Numbered from the stretch's first letter, positions 1-11,301 are shown. The stretch: DNA of 64,000 nt from Amorphophallus konjac (GCA_022559845.1 CM040123.1:300316642-300380641); one strand, 5' to 3'. Notes: generated by a model not told the origin, from the sequence alone. A program made the numbers and translations.

Positions 1-175
1 GTGCCAAGGGGAGGTTGGTTGGGGGAGACTGGACGGGCCACTTGATTGGGAGTGCTTTGGTGGACTTGGATGGGGGTGAAGGGGCGGGGTTGGTTGGAGG
101 TGTGGCCCACTTGATTGCGGGTGAGTTGGTGGGGTTGGCTAGTGGTATGACCCCCGTGGTTGAAGGTAGGTGGGT

Positions 176-506
176 GGGGAAGGTAGACCCTCCTAAGCGC
201 TCTCTTCATATCCCACCATGACTCGATGGGCCTTAGCCTCCTATCCTCCCGGAAGTATTTGATGTCCCTCCATGTTTCAGCGGCTTCATAAAAATGTCAC
301 CTTTTGGCAAAGTTGACTTGCATGGGCCCGGACATAAGGTACACCTCAAAGTAGTCGTCCATAATGGCTTCCCACTCTAGGTAGTCACTCGGGTTTTCGG
401 AGCCATAGAAGTCCCGGGCTACGGGTCTCCGGAGGTGGTCCGGGTGGTTCTCCCATCTTAGATAGTATCGCCATCATATAGAAGATGCGGCCCCTTGGTC
501 GTCCAT
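176..506 (-). pseudogene. gag fragment of element G, two in-frame stops
   Basis: Gag is the structural protein that packages retrotransposon RNA. Reading minus from an ATG at 506-504, one frame gives DYLEWEAIMDDYFEVYLM, then MQVNFAKR, then ESWWDMKRALRRVYL. These align with DWEAGMDRYFEW and WDDMKTKLREKYL in the gags of elements C and D, in the same order and spacing. An in-frame TGA falls about 10 codons after the ATG and another directly after NFAKR, so the copy is dead. Left of about 176 the frame becomes low-complexity, proline- and asparagine-rich, and no zinc knuckle is reached. The N-terminal part before the homology is much shorter than in C or D, so the true start may be lost. Homology to gag is clear; the subfamily is inferred. 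Confidence 0.7.
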
Positions 507-836
507 GGGACACAGGGACACTAGTGAATGGACATGCCAACAGTGGGTGACAAGGCACTAGACACGACCCTAATTAATGTAAAGTTGGAATGCACTAACT
601 AATGCACACTAAGGACCCTAGACTTAAACCAAGACTCGGTATGTGGCGGAGTTAATCGATCCGAAGATCACTCGCGCAAGTGTGCGGCCTTCCCGATAGG
701 CGTAGCCTAACATTCGGACAACACCTTTTGATATACCGATTAATGATATGCAGATGTGACACTTAGACCGACTTAGACAATGACTAGACGTAAATGACAC
801 TTTTTTTCCCACCAGACTACCCTAGACTCAACTGGC
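507..836 (-). other. 5' leader of element G, no gene seen
   Basis: This stretch lies between the PBS and the gag homology of G. Short ORFs on both strands show no recognisable motif. It parallels the leaders of C (354 bases) and D (118 bases). Confidence 0.5.
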
Positions 837-848
837 GCTCTAATACCA
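837..848 (-). promoter_or_regulatory. Primer binding site of G (initiator Met tRNA type)
   Basis: The minus strand reads TGGTATTAGAGC, one mismatch from TGGTATCAGAGC, the complement of the plant initiator Met tRNA 3' end used by chromoviruses. It lies three bases inside the LTR end, the expected position. Confidence 0.75.
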
Positions 849-851
849 AAT

Positions 852-2920
852 TGATGCCGGACGGACGCGCGACCTGGGACTCTAGCTCGTATCTCCCCTA
901 AGCGAGGGAAGACGTGGGACCGGGCGCGGTTGAGAAATCGGCCGTGAGTCTCGGGTATCAGCTTTTCCACGTTAACTCGGATCGAGTCACTGGACGGTCA
1001 CTCACTCTCTCTCGCAGCGGTAATATTAATTATGATCGAGCTAGAATAACCTATCACTCATGCAGCGGCATTCAAAAATATACGAATTGAGCAAAATGCT
1101 ATAAGAGAGAGGGGATGAGTTTACCTCCATGCTCCGGGCGTGGGGAAGACGATCCCGGCCAAGTCAGTAACTCTCGGTACAGTAAATATTTAAATTACAG
1201 TAGTGAATTTTGATGCCCACTCCATGCAGGGAGGTAGCGGGCTACAAGTGGACCCGGGAGGACCGATCTTGGGTTGATGGGCAGCACTTGGATCTGCTCG
1301 TCGGTGCGGTTCGGATGGCACAATCTGCTGGTTGTGGGGCCCACGTGCTGGTCGGTGGGTCCGAGTGGGCCCGGAGTGGTACCGCTGTGATGGTGGCTCC
1401 TGGAGAGGTGCTCCCTGGGACGGCGGCACGCTGGTTCGCCTTGTGGAAGGCGAGGCGACTCCGACCGGCAAGTGTGAACTTGCTGTCCAAGGATCTGCTC
1501 TTCTGTTTGTTGGCCTGTGCGACTTGGCAAAACTCGCTGATGCGATCACTCCCGAATTCGGATTGATGCGAAAGTGGTACGGTTGGAAAGCTCTCTCAGA
1601 GATCTTCAAGCAAAGACTGGGGCAGAAAATTTGAAGACTCTGTATTTTTTGTGGTGTATTTTACAACGGACTGACTGACAGGCTCAGAAAACTCAGGACA
1701 GATCTAAGTTTTCGTGATAACTTGCATTGACCGTGACTCAAACCACAGATCTAGAACTTGGACTCTTCATAAAAGTTGTAGAGGGGGAAACAAGGATAAC
1801 GAGGATAATTTTTATTTGACTTTTGGTGGAGGTTTCAAGTTTTTGAGGATTTTAAACTGGCTGGGGGTCGGATCTGAACTGCACAGGACAGGACATATTT
1901 GGGAAAAGTAAAAGGACTCCAGAAATTCCAAGAAAATTCGTGGATGATAGGTGTGTTAGACAGAACTCCCAATAAAATTGGTGACTCAAGAAGACAAGGG
2001 GAAGTGGGTCGAAACATGGAAACTCAGGGTTGCTGTGACAGGATCTGAACAGAAGATAGAACTTGAAGGTGGGGAAATACGAAAATGGAAAAATAGAAAA
2101 AGAAGGGTAAATGATTGGATTTTTTTGTGGACGTTGGGGTGGACGTGGATGACTCACCCTCCAAGTTTGGACTCGATCTGAGCTTCTGATGAAGAGCTAA
2201 AACTCAAGCTTTGAGGATCTATCCTGATGTAGACATTACTCCGATGTTGAAGACGGCGGCGCGATGACGGTGCGATGGCGGCGGCGGTAGAAATAGAAAC
2301 CAGAGGATCAGATGGAGGGATAGAATGGGTCTCACACCCTAGAAGGCTGGAAGAGGAAGAAACACATCAGGGGAGAGAGGGGAGGAGCGCACCCTACAAG
2401 GAGCTCCAACAATTTTCACCAAATTTCATTCATTAAATCTAGTAAAAATGGAAATACAAGCCATTTATAAGAAATGTAAAAAGACACTAAATAACCTTAG
2501 ATCTAGAATTGGGAGGGGTAAAAGAGAGAGTTCAAATGTTTTTCTCCCATCTGGTTTGGAACCACATTAAACAAGTATTAAAGGGGGGGGGCGCCCCCTT
2601 GACCAAGCTAGCTTCCAATGTGGACTTTGTATTCCACTTGTCCCCCTTGACTTGTCAAAGCATCTAGAAGCCACCTAGGATGGTTGACCAGCCCCACATG
2701 GACCCCTATGGCTTAGGTGGACCAATGGGGAAGGAGTGAGGGCCCCCTTGCTGGACCTACTGACATTTTGCACAAAAACCCAAACAATCTTAGGGAATGA
2801 CACATTGGCTTATAAAGCCTTACAATTGCACATATGCTTTTACAAGGATATAAAAATAAACTAGAGGACACAAATGTAAATTAAAATGTCAGTGCTCTTG
2901 CTCTGATATCGCCATCATCA
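852..2920 (-). repeat. 5' LTR of element G
   Basis: In element orientation the LTR starts TGATGATGG near 2920 and ends GGCATCA at 852, next to the PBS, about 2.07 kb. Its interior resembles the LTRs of C and D: a motif near 1125-1150 matches D's LTR, and a 'gtgtcacaccctagaa' block at 2330 matches D at about 40775. A G-run followed by GCGCCCCC occurs at 2584-2600. The start coordinate is less certain than the end next to the PBS. Confidence 0.65.
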
Positions 2921-5267
2921 TGCCATGTAATTTTTATATTTTCTTTGAGTCATAATTATGTAATTTTCTTTTTATTTGGGTCAAGTACCTAGGTTAATGA
3001 GTCATCTACCTAAGATTAAGTGTCATAGGGTTGATTAGTTTGGTTAATGGGCCCAATTATATGGGTAGTCCCAGGGGCGCCCCCCTTCACTTGATTTCTT
3101 GTCATTAGTCCAAAAGTCAGGGACTTATTGTAAATTGTAGGTTTCCTATAAGTAGGACCCCTTTCTCTCATTTGAAGCTAATGAGAATCTACTATTTTGA
3201 GTCCAGAAAAATTGAATTTCTTTGGTGAGAAGCCATTAGAGAGGAGTGAGAAGCTCACCTCCTCTATCCCCCCTCTCTCTCTCTAGGGTGGCCCCCCCTC
3301 TCTCTCCTCTCTCCTGGCTACCACTTTCTCTCTCCTCCCCCTCTATCCACATCATCCTCCACCTCAGCCCTAGCTAGCCACCTCATATGCCACATCACCC
3401 ACCCTTTCATCTCCCTAGGAGTCTTCATTGCACCCCATCAATTTCTTTCAATTCCCTCCCCCTTCCTAGGTGACCTTTGGCACTCCCCATACACCCTTTC
3501 ACTCTCCCAAGGTAGAACACCCCTCTCCAAGCACCCCTTCCCTTCCCCAACACACCCTTTCCCCTCCCCTAGGCCAGCATTAACCCCTCTCGATTATGGA
3601 GATTTCAAACCAACTCCCTCCACCCCCCATGGCCAATCTGCGCCCCCCTTCTCCCTCTCCCCTCCACCTCAGGCCACAACCCCCTCTCCCCCTCCCCTAG
3701 CTGCGGTTCCAGCAGCCCCCACACCACTTCCATCACCTGTAGACCCCTTCAGCAACCTCCCACAAGCTCCAGCCCCCATCCCCCTGCCATCTGGTCACCC
3801 CCTCCCATCATCACAACTTCCATCCTCACCCTGCAGCTCTCAGCCCGCAGGTAGCAGACCAGGTACCTATTTGCAGAACCTGCCACATCATCTCCACGAA
3901 ATTCCTAGAAGCAAACCCTATACCGTTGGAAGCATCGTCCAGTCTACTTCACAACGGAGGTGGTCCCGCCTCCGTCTGAGTTCGGGATGCCCGGAGGAGT
4001 CTTCAACACCGGACTGCACAATCCCTCCCAGGTAGACACCCAATTGCAGCTTACAGAGGCTACCACGACTAGTACCTTGAAGATATTGGATCGGTGTTTG
4101 GCTGAGGACTTCTTCTACAAGTCCCCCTTTATCACCAAGAAGCAGAGCTCCATTTGGATCTCAGAGCAGTAAGTTCTGAATTTCCTCCCTAGGGTGCGCT
4201 GGGTCAGTCCCCTCTGGGATTGGTCTGATACCCTGTCACTGTTTGGTGTCTCCATGTCTGCTCCGACCTCCGTCGGTGGCCCCGTGGGTCTCTGTTCGAA
4301 AAGGACTCGACCACTATTGTAGAGGTTCGAATATTGCATTATTTGGAGTCCGGGAGTGTTCGTGGCGCCTTCGTCTTCCAGCAGCAGCAGACTGGGAGCA
4401 ACCAGAATCAGCACAGAACAGCCCTGTTCCAGACCCTGCCCTAGCCACCGACGATGTCAAGAAATTCCACAAAATTCAGGCGTCATCCTGGGTCAAGTCA
4501 GAAATATTCGATACTAGTTGTGACCTTTTCTGAGTTCGGGAGAGCCCATAGCGGAGTCGACAGCGACTGCCTATCTCGCTGTCCAGAGAGCTGGCAGAAC
4601 CGACGGTCATCGTCCACTCGACTTTTGCTTAATTCCCCATCCCCGCCTTGCCGGCTTATAGCCCCACCCTCCATGGAGGTAGTGTTTGGGTGTAATTAAA
4701 AATAACCCCCACCCAAAGATCCCCCCTCCTGCGAGAGGCGTAGTGGTGTACTATTCTGAATTTTCTGGTTAGAGCTACACTGACGCAGCGTGCGGGGTAT
4801 ACCCACGCTTCCCCGCTCGCCTCGTCTCCGGCCGGGATCAGCGTCTTCATGCTGACCAGGTGAGTTTCAGGCCCCATCCTCTGCTGGTTTTATCATTGCT
4901 TAGCTTAGTATTATTTCCAGTTGCTACGTCGGCAGTGAGAGAGTGCTCGCTCCAATTATTTTATTAATTGAGTGCCACCGTGGGCGAGTTGTGAAAGCAA
5001 CCACTTAACCCACGCCCTTGGCGTGTTGGCCGCCCTTGATTTGGGCATCGCTGGCCCAGTGGGGTCCTCCCTAGGCTGACTAAACCCCTGGAACACCTAG
5101 GTCCAACCACGGACCCTCACCACTATCGCCGGTCCACCTATGGACTCGGGTGTGCACGTCACGGGTGAGTCCGCTTGAGTGAGTATGTCGTTCGGTTCGT
5201 GCTTGCTTGCTAGGTCCAAGGGGTTGTTCGGTCTAGTTGCTGCATTTCCTTAGGGCGTATCACATCA
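2921..5267 (+). repeat. Element H: LTR fragment, cut on its left by G
   Basis: No coding homology is found in these 2.35 kb, but the layout is that of a plant LTR on the plus strand: a TATA-like CCTATAAGTAGG at 3145-3156, then a long CT-rich leader with CT microsatellite (3265-3340), and an end in CACATCA, comparable to the GCATCA ends of C, D and G. The following bases (TGGTCTGTGCGAG) are not a good primer binding site, so H may be a solo LTR or a deleted copy. The left boundary is taken as the G insertion point. Moderate to low confidence. Confidence 0.45.
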
Positions 5268-6070
5268 GATGGTCTGTGCGAGAGTCAGTGGATGGCCTCG
5301 AGAGTTGTAATGTTCTATTTGGATCTGCTCAAGGACCAAAAAAGAAGGAAGAAGTTGAGCAAGCGGAGGTTTCCCGTTGACGAATCACCGGTGACCAGTG
5401 GATGCTCTTTCACAGATAGAAGATGCTGATGGTTGGGCATCGAGAATGGTGAGATCCATGTACAAGTGAGGCCTTTGGTGGCCCTTTCTGTGATGTGCCT
5501 TTTCTCAGATGGGACCTGGGCTTTGTCGAAGTTTGAGTTCTGACAGAGTTGGTCCTAAGCTGTTATGGGCGTTCGGCGTGCCAAGTATGAGATGGTCCTT
5601 GGCGCGGAGCCGACGTATTTGTCACAGTCAGTTGTGATGACTATGTGAGCTGGTGGAAGCTCAGTGATGGTTGTCCCTGGTGTTGGGCGCGAGCTCAGTC
5701 AGCTGATAGCAGAGTTGATGCGTGATTGGTCCTCCGAGCATGAGGTTTTGATTGGTGGCTATTTCTCGTGACGACTGTTGCGTTCCCTAGGTGAGCAAGA
5801 TTATGGTAGCGATGCCACGGTTGAATTTTTTGTGGTGGCTGAGGCGACGCCAGACTTGTGCCCCTTTTGTGTTATTCCGGCTCTGATGATCGATGAGTGG
5901 TATGTGTTGAGCGAGGCATGTTGTTGCGTTCAAGGTCTGGCCGTGTCTCTCAGGATTAGTGTTCTCGCGAATGTCGAGGTTTGGCTGGAGCTCTGGGAGC
6001 GTTACCAGCTGGGTGTGTCATTCTTCCCTTTGAGCTTGTAGTTGCCTCAAATTTTGAGGATAAAAATTCT
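5268..6070 (+). other. Internal 3' remnant of element I, no recognisable gene
   Basis: This sequence leads directly into a polypurine tract and LTR, so by position it is the 3' internal part of element I. Short ORFs exist (the longest, 87 codons at 5778-6041), but none shows a retrotransposon or cellular motif I can name. All frames are interrupted. I see nothing functional here. Confidence 0.5.
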
Positions 6071-6086
6071 ATAAGGAGGGGAGGAC
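6071..6086 (+). promoter_or_regulatory. Polypurine tract of element I
   Basis: ATAAGGAGGGGAGGAC lies immediately before the LTR start TGTGACACCCC. A purine-rich tract touching an LTR start primes plus-strand DNA synthesis. This tract and LTR start are typical of plant Ty3 chromoviruses of the Tekay/Del kind. Confidence 0.85.
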
Positions 6087-6882
6087 TGTGACACCCCAGA
6101 TTTTTTTTGATTTTTTCAGATCAGGATCCGTCAGTTTGGAGCGCCTTGGTGAGCCCGGGTCCGTGTTTTGGGCTTTACGCGTGTTTTAACCTGTCAGACC
6201 TTCGAAACTCCGTATAGAGTGAACCGATGCGTTCTCTGACTCCGGGACGTTACCAGCGTGTTGTGCATTTTTCGAGGATCATGGGGAGTATTTTTCCCTA
6301 TTTTTTATATTTTCTAAAAATTTTGGATTTTCTATTTAAACCCCCCACCCCTTTTCTCTCTGCCCTCACTCTCATTTCTCACTTCTCTCCATCTCTCTTC
6401 TCATGCTCTCTCCTCTCTCCCTCTCTTCTCCAGCGGCCGATGGAGGTTTACGGGGGCGAGGCGACGAGGTTCGTGGGGCTAGGGACGGTGATGGCGGGTC
6501 AAGGATCGAGGGACGGTGGCATGGTCTTCATCATTCGTGAGCTCGGGGTGCCGGCGGTGGTTCGTGGGCCGTTTCGCAATGAAACGGCGTCCACGGTGTG
6601 TCAAATCTTTGGTGGAGGTAGAGGGGTGGTTCCCTAGCTTGAGTACTTCAATTCTAGTGAATTTGGTAGGCCATGGTGAGTCGAGTGGGGTTTTCTTCAC
6701 ATCGGGGGTTAAGATCATATTTTTAGGGCGTATGACGGTTTCGACGGATTGAACGCCGTTTTACTGCTTCCTTCCTCCCCTTTTTGGGTTTTGGGACCTA
6801 GGGAATAGTCCCCTATGTATTCCTCTTCGATTGGGGTCGAATGAGGCGTGGAACGGACCCCATGCAAAGGGGTCGGATGAGG

Positions 6883-7115
6883 TTTCCACTGTGTTCGGTC
6901 GACCGACCGATCGAAATCGTTCGACCGAACCGGCCAGCCCGTCGGGGCAAGGGAGCTGCCCAGTTTGGTTGACCAAACTGGGCAGTCCGATCGACCGTGG
7001 GTTTCCACCCTGTTCGGTTGACCGACCGATCGAAACCGTTCGACAGAACCGGCCAGCGCGTCGGGGCAGGGGAGCTACCTAGTTCGGTCGACCAAACTGG
7101 GCAGTCCGGTCGACC
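6883..7115. repeat. Two-copy tandem repeat, about 119 bases, rich in TCGACC/GGTCGA
   Basis: Unit 1 begins at 6883 (tttccactgtgttcgg) and unit 2 at 7002 (tttccaccctgttcgg). Both continue through the same order of blocks (gaccgaccgatcgaaa, gaaccggccagc, gtcggggca, ccaaactgggcagtcc) with scattered substitutions. Further GGTCGACC-like motifs continue to about 7280. Confidence 0.85.
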
Positions 7116-7877
7116 AAACCTGCCAGCAATGCTACTGGCTGGTGGTCAGGTCGACCTGCCCACTGGACGGGTCAACCTATCGTCTGTTGGTTGACCGACC
7201 CAATGGGTCTGGTTGACCGAAACCCCCTTGCTTGGCCTGTTTTGGGTCTCGGTCGGTTCGGTTGAGACCCAATGATCGACTTTTGGCCCCGTGAGTGTCC
7301 CGGACACCCCGTGGGTACTGCGACCATGTTTTTGGGGGTCCAGAAGTACCATTTTATCTCAATTAGCATGCCCATGGTTTTAAGGGTTCCGGGTGACCCT
7401 TTGTGTTCCGGGCTTCTGTTCTTTCGCTAGATCGAGTCACCACAGGTTGGCATGAGTGCGGAAGGTTATTCCCGCACGTTATTAACTTCTTTGGAACACG
7501 GTTTCCATGTGGGCCATGTTTATGGCCTATGGACTGTGAGTCCAATTGCCTAGCCTGGGGCTGGAGGGTTTCTTCGCTTCCCTATGGAAGGGATTGAGCT
7601 CGACGGTCACGAGCTGCCTTGAGCATTATATTACCGAGGTTTCTGACCTAGGGAAAGGCCAGATTGACAGCCTAGGGCTGTCCTGTGCAACGGTCTTAAC
7701 CCTGAGTCCTGTGACTCAAGGACCGTTGGCTTAATAGTTTTTAGTGGATTGCCTAGAGTCTAGTGGCATCGTGCCACCCATCTTCTGAGCTGGACGTGAC
7801 AGGGCCTATGCGTGGCCTTTGCGTGTTCTGATGGTTTCCACCAAGAGTCGCTTCTGTGGTGACCCTCGCTCGTCGTA

Positions 7878-7993
7878 GCTTCCTGGGCACGCTTGTGCTA
7901 ACCCACCTGAGCGTAGGTGAAGAGGTATAGTGGCTTGCCTGGGCACGCGTGTGCTAACCCACCTATGGGGTAGGTGGAGAGCCACACCCATTA
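7878..7993. repeat. Two-copy tandem repeat, 56-base period, inside LTR of I
   Basis: The blocks cctgggcacgc and gtgctaacccacct occur at 7882 and again at 7938, followed each time by a similar gtaggtg. It is a local duplication within the LTR. Confidence 0.8.
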
Positions 7994-8957
7994 GAGACGG
8001 TTTTTAGGCTGGTTACAGTAGGGCCTCCCCTGTAGTGACTCGAGTCCGAGCCGGGAGAAAAACCAACTAGAGGGCCTAGCGTTATACAGTATGTCAGTGT
8101 GTGCACACATGGTCTGGGGCTTCAGACGCGTGCTGACGAGCACGACCCCGACTAGACCCTTGTTTTCTATGGTGGTTTGTGTGGTGTCTCGGTTTTCGCT
8201 TGGGGCGAGTGATACACCTGAGGTGTGGACTAAGTTGTTGGTGGACCTATCCTGTCTAGCTTTCAGTGGGCAGTACTCCTACCGCACGAGATGGGTTTTC
8301 CTCTATTTTTAGGTCATTTCTGAGTGTCTTTCAGACACTGAAGTTTAGGATTTCCGGTAAAGGTTATCGAGAGTTTTCTCTAGATAATATAGGGTTCACG
8401 ACAGCGTTGTTATGATGGTTCCCCTTGCAGCGTAGCCAAGGTTTTTCCCGATTAGTCTGGTGGTCCCCCGACTATGAGATCGGGCTATGTTTCCCGGTAC
8501 AGTAGGAGTAGTTGTAGAGCTGAGGTTTTACCGGCCACCGGGTTTACCGTTTTAGCTACTGTTGTTGTTTTTGCTAGCGCTATCTGTTACCGCCATTGTT
8601 TACAGTTGGGGTTCCACGGGACCTCTACTGAGCCTGTAATAGGAGGCTGACCCCGGCTTTTCAGGTGAGGCGATTCATCCTCGACGTTCGAGGGTACTGT
8701 GCGGAGGTTTCTAGGTGCCAGCTCGCCGGGCCGAGTGTGCACTCGGCATTAGGGACGTTTTATTTTCTATAGACTGTACTTTTTGGACTAGACTTTGTAG
8801 TTAGTTTATTATTGTATTTCTTGCTTTATTTCTTATTCCTATATACTGCCACTCACACACACCTTTTAGCCCTTCCGAGCCCTCTGGCTCGTGGGCGACG
8901 GACTAGGATTCGAATGGTATTGGGTTTTTTCCGGTATCCGGATCTTGGGTCGTTACA

Positions 8958-9260
8958 GAACACCTCACTACGGCACCTGTTCTGGCACTACCTATCGAAG
9001 GTGGTGGCTTTGAAGTTTACACAGATGCATTGGGCTTTGGCCTTGGTTGTGTCCTTATGCAACATGGAAGAGTGATTTGCTATGCTTCTAGACAATTGAA
9101 GCGTCATGAAGAGAACTATCCAGTTCACGATCTGGAGCTAACTGCTGTTGTCTTCGCCTTGAAGATTTGGCGACATTACCTTTATGGGGAGAAATTTACC
9201 ATATTTTCATACCATAAGAGTCTGAAGTATATCTTCACCCAGAAAGATTTGAATATGAAG
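8958..9260 (+). pseudogene. Element J: Ty3 pol fragment, RNase H domain
   Basis: One open frame of 101 codons fills the gap between two unrelated LTRs. It begins [12 protein letters not shown] and continues [51 protein letters not shown] and [11 protein letters not shown]: the Ty3/gypsy RNase H domain, which degrades the RNA strand of the RNA/DNA hybrid. The first catalytic Asp (YTDA) and the Glu (HDLEL) are present. In the third motif, normally an Asp before HKSL, codon 9210-9212 is TAC (Tyr), so the domain should be inactive. J is the host of both flanking insertions: element I's LTR ends at 8957 and K's LTR begins at 9261, both inside this gene. The rest of J lies outside the window. Confidence 0.9.
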
Positions 9261-10544
9261 TGTTGGCCTAGATTAGATGGCGGACAATAAGGGGGGTTGA
9301 ATTGTCCCCCAGTCGAGATGGCAGATTTTAAAAAACTTCTAAACTAAACACATCGAAATTATGATAAACAAACTTAATTACTCTAAACTTGAGTGAGATT
9401 AAAATGTTCTCTCGATCTTCTCGATCTCACATGGAATATTAATGCAAATAACGATTAAATCTAAGCCTAAGACAGATAGCAGATGTAGCAATGTGCAGTG
9501 GTGCAGTGAGTAAAAATCTATTAGTTTGACCTGTGAAGGGAGGTAGATGAAATGAATAATCACATAGGAATTCACACTAGACACAAAGATTTTTAGGTGG
9601 TTCGGGACCACGACGGGCTCCCTACGTCACCCCTCACCAAACCCGGTGAGGCTTCACTACCACGCTACAAAAGTAGCAACCACGGGGACGAGCCCCAACT
9701 CCACACACGCTGCTTCCACAGCAATACACACACGGGGCCTGACCCCAAGCCGCTGCCACTGCAGCACACACACACGCACGGTCGGGGAATGCACCCCGAC
9801 ACAAAACCACACGGAGACAGCTCCGTCTTCACACAAAAACTCTGGGAAACTTTCCCCACAATAAATCCACACACTCGGAGACGCAGCTCCGCCCACACAC
9901 AATAGTATTTCGAGTTCAATAAAATGAAAGGATATACAATGACCGCCTAAACATTAATCTATGCTCAAATGAAAAGATGGAAATGAGAGATCAAGGATTC
10001 CCCTTAAAATCCGCAGTGAAACCCGTGGATGAGATGGATGGGTGTGCTGGAAGTAGTCGTCCGCGGAGTGGAAGCCAGCCGAAACCGCAGGAGATGGCCA
10101 CAGAAGAAGGTTCAGCTATGGAGTTCAAAGACGGGATCAAATCGGCCGATATCCCACGTTGATGGCGTCCTCCTGATCTTCCTCTTCCTCCTCCAGATGG
10201 TGGTGTCACCCTCCTCTTCTTCCTACAACAGATGAAAAGATTAGCCTTCTAAAAGTTGTCTTCATCTAAGCAAAACGCAGCCATATATACCCAGCTGAAG
10301 GAACAAGACAAAGACTAGAAAGCCCATGATTAAACCCTTCAGAAATACACCCAATGTATGGGAGAAACCCTAAGGGTATTAGGGTAAAAAGCCCATGGCA
10401 ATCGGATCAAGAAATGGGGTGTTCGAAATCAAAGTCGGAAACATGATCCGGACGAACCAGATAAAGTGTCGACTCTTAGAGTCGACACTTTTGTCATGGT
10501 GTTCTGTCCTGTTAAAAGAAAACCGGACCCACAGCGAGAGTGCG
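9261..10544. repeat. Element K: LTR fragment, probably Ty1/copia type
   Basis: The sequence starts TGTTGG exactly where J's RNase H frame breaks, preceded by tgaag (9256-9260), the likely target duplication. It includes 'aggtggttcgggacc' (9595) and a CA-rich tract (9700-9905), and ends where Tat element A begins. The style (TGTTGG start, ggtggttcgg motif) recalls plant copia LTRs, but no coding sequence is present to prove this and orientation is unclear. The rest would lie right of A, beyond the window. ORFs in the CA-rich tract are low-complexity and not genes. Confidence 0.55.
10463..10491. repeat. 29-base near-perfect palindrome
   Basis: Arms 10463-10476 and 10478-10491 are exact reverse complements (14 bases each, AAAGTGTCGACTCT on the left) around a single T. 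The structure could form a hairpin or bind a dimeric protein. It lies about 54 bases before the A insertion. Confidence 0.9.
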
Positions 10545-11264
10545 TGGAGAGGGGAAATCTAACTGCCCGAATGGAGAGGCCAAACGAGGTCTAATTTGAC
10601 CCAACGAGGCCCAGCTCCTTGAAGTGGTAGCCCCAGGGTCCACTTATTATAAGCCTAATAACTCACTTGGATCAAGCACTTCCTAGGCGACCTTCGGGTT
10701 AGGAAGTCCAAGCATTAGTTCGATCGGGAGAGCTCCTTTGGAGCCCCATATTCTCTGCCCAAACCACACACTCATCGCTCGGGAAGCATCACCTGGGCCA
10801 GTGCCACACGCTCGGGCCAACTAATGGAAGCTTATATGTACGGTCGTTACGAGCCCTTTAAAAGCTGGGAGTTCAAGAAGATAAGGGAGATCAAGAGTCC
10901 GGGTGCTATAGAGAGCCCGCACTAAGGACGTAACCCCCCTGAAACTCCTCAGCTTACAGGGATCATGCACTCAACGAGCCACTATTTAAGCTGGAAGAGC
11001 CCTACCATGAGGAGGTCAGCCAAAAACCCTTAGCAGGAACCACTTCACCTCTTGGTGGAGAGGATCTCACGCCCCCATCTTCCTCCTAATTCCTTCCTTC
11101 GCAACAGTGCTCTACTACTCTTGCTGACTTAAGCATCGGAGGGTTTTCCCCGGGGATCCATACATGTGCACCTCTGACTTGTTTCCCCCCTTGCAGTTCA
11201 CACTCCAAGTGTACGTGGTCATCCTCTTCCCCGCTCAGGAGTAGCGCGAGATCGCCCCTCTTCA
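10545..11264 (+). repeat. 5' LTR of element A (720 bases)
   Basis: It starts TGGAGAGGGGAAATC and ends CCCCTCTTCA, directly followed by a PBS. It is homologous throughout to the two 732-base LTRs of B. A TATA-like TATTTAA lies at 10983-10989, matching CTATTTAAAC in B's LTRs. It drives sense transcription of A. Confidence 0.93.
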
Positions 11265-11266
11265 TC

Positions 11267-11284
11267 TGGCGCCGTCCGTGGGAA
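11267..11284 (+). promoter_or_regulatory. Primer binding site of A
   Basis: TGGCGCCGTCCGTGGGAA lies two bases after the LTR end. TGGCGCC-type sites are usual in plant Tat and Athila elements. B's equivalent at 34158-34177 starts TAGCGCC, one base different. Confidence 0.85.
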
Positions 11285-11301
11285 ACGTACAAAGAGCCAT
11301 C

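Larger units (their letters stand above)
1..2920 (-). mobile_element. Element G: truncated Ty3 chromovirus-like retrotransposon, 5' end only
   Basis: Read on the minus strand this is a 5' LTR (2920 down to 852), a primer binding site (848-837), a leader and a broken gag that runs off the left window edge. Part of its LTR (plus 2655-2720) resembles the reverse complement of element C's LTR near 22375-22460, so G and C are related. The 3' part of G and its second LTR lie outside the window. The 2920 boundary is inferred from the terminal CA and from the change of sequence character there. No target duplication can be checked. Confidence 0.7.
6087..8957 (+). repeat. 3' LTR of element I (2.87 kb)
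   Basis: It starts TGTGACACCCC right after a polypurine tract and ends GGTCGTTACA, after which a pol frame of another element begins. A TATA-like CTATTTAAAC lies near 6331-6340, followed by a CT-rich stretch. The LTR holds two internal tandem duplications (6883-7115 and 7878-7993) and many TCGACC/GGTCGA motifs. The matching 5' LTR would lie left of the window. The 5 bases after it (gaaca, 8958-8962) are the predicted target duplication. Confidence 0.85.

Noticed and set aside
1190..1634. Overlapping ORFs of 82-139 codons on both strands
   Set aside because: Within the LTR of G; open in several frames at once because of GC-rich composition.
468..2920. 12-mer tatcgccatcat at about 468 and 2908
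   Set aside because: Could suggest a repeat linking G's gag and LTR, but flanks differ completely; probably chance.
5778..6041. 87-codon ORF before the polypurine tract of I
   Set aside because: No resemblance to integrase C-termini or chromodomains; surrounding frames are closed.
6227..6637. 136-codon ORF in the LTR of I
   Set aside because: Lies within a defined LTR, runs through a CT-rich leader and shows no known domain.
9597..9919. Overlapping ORFs on both strands of K
   Set aside because: The CA/GT-rich tract keeps several frames open; low complexity, no motif.
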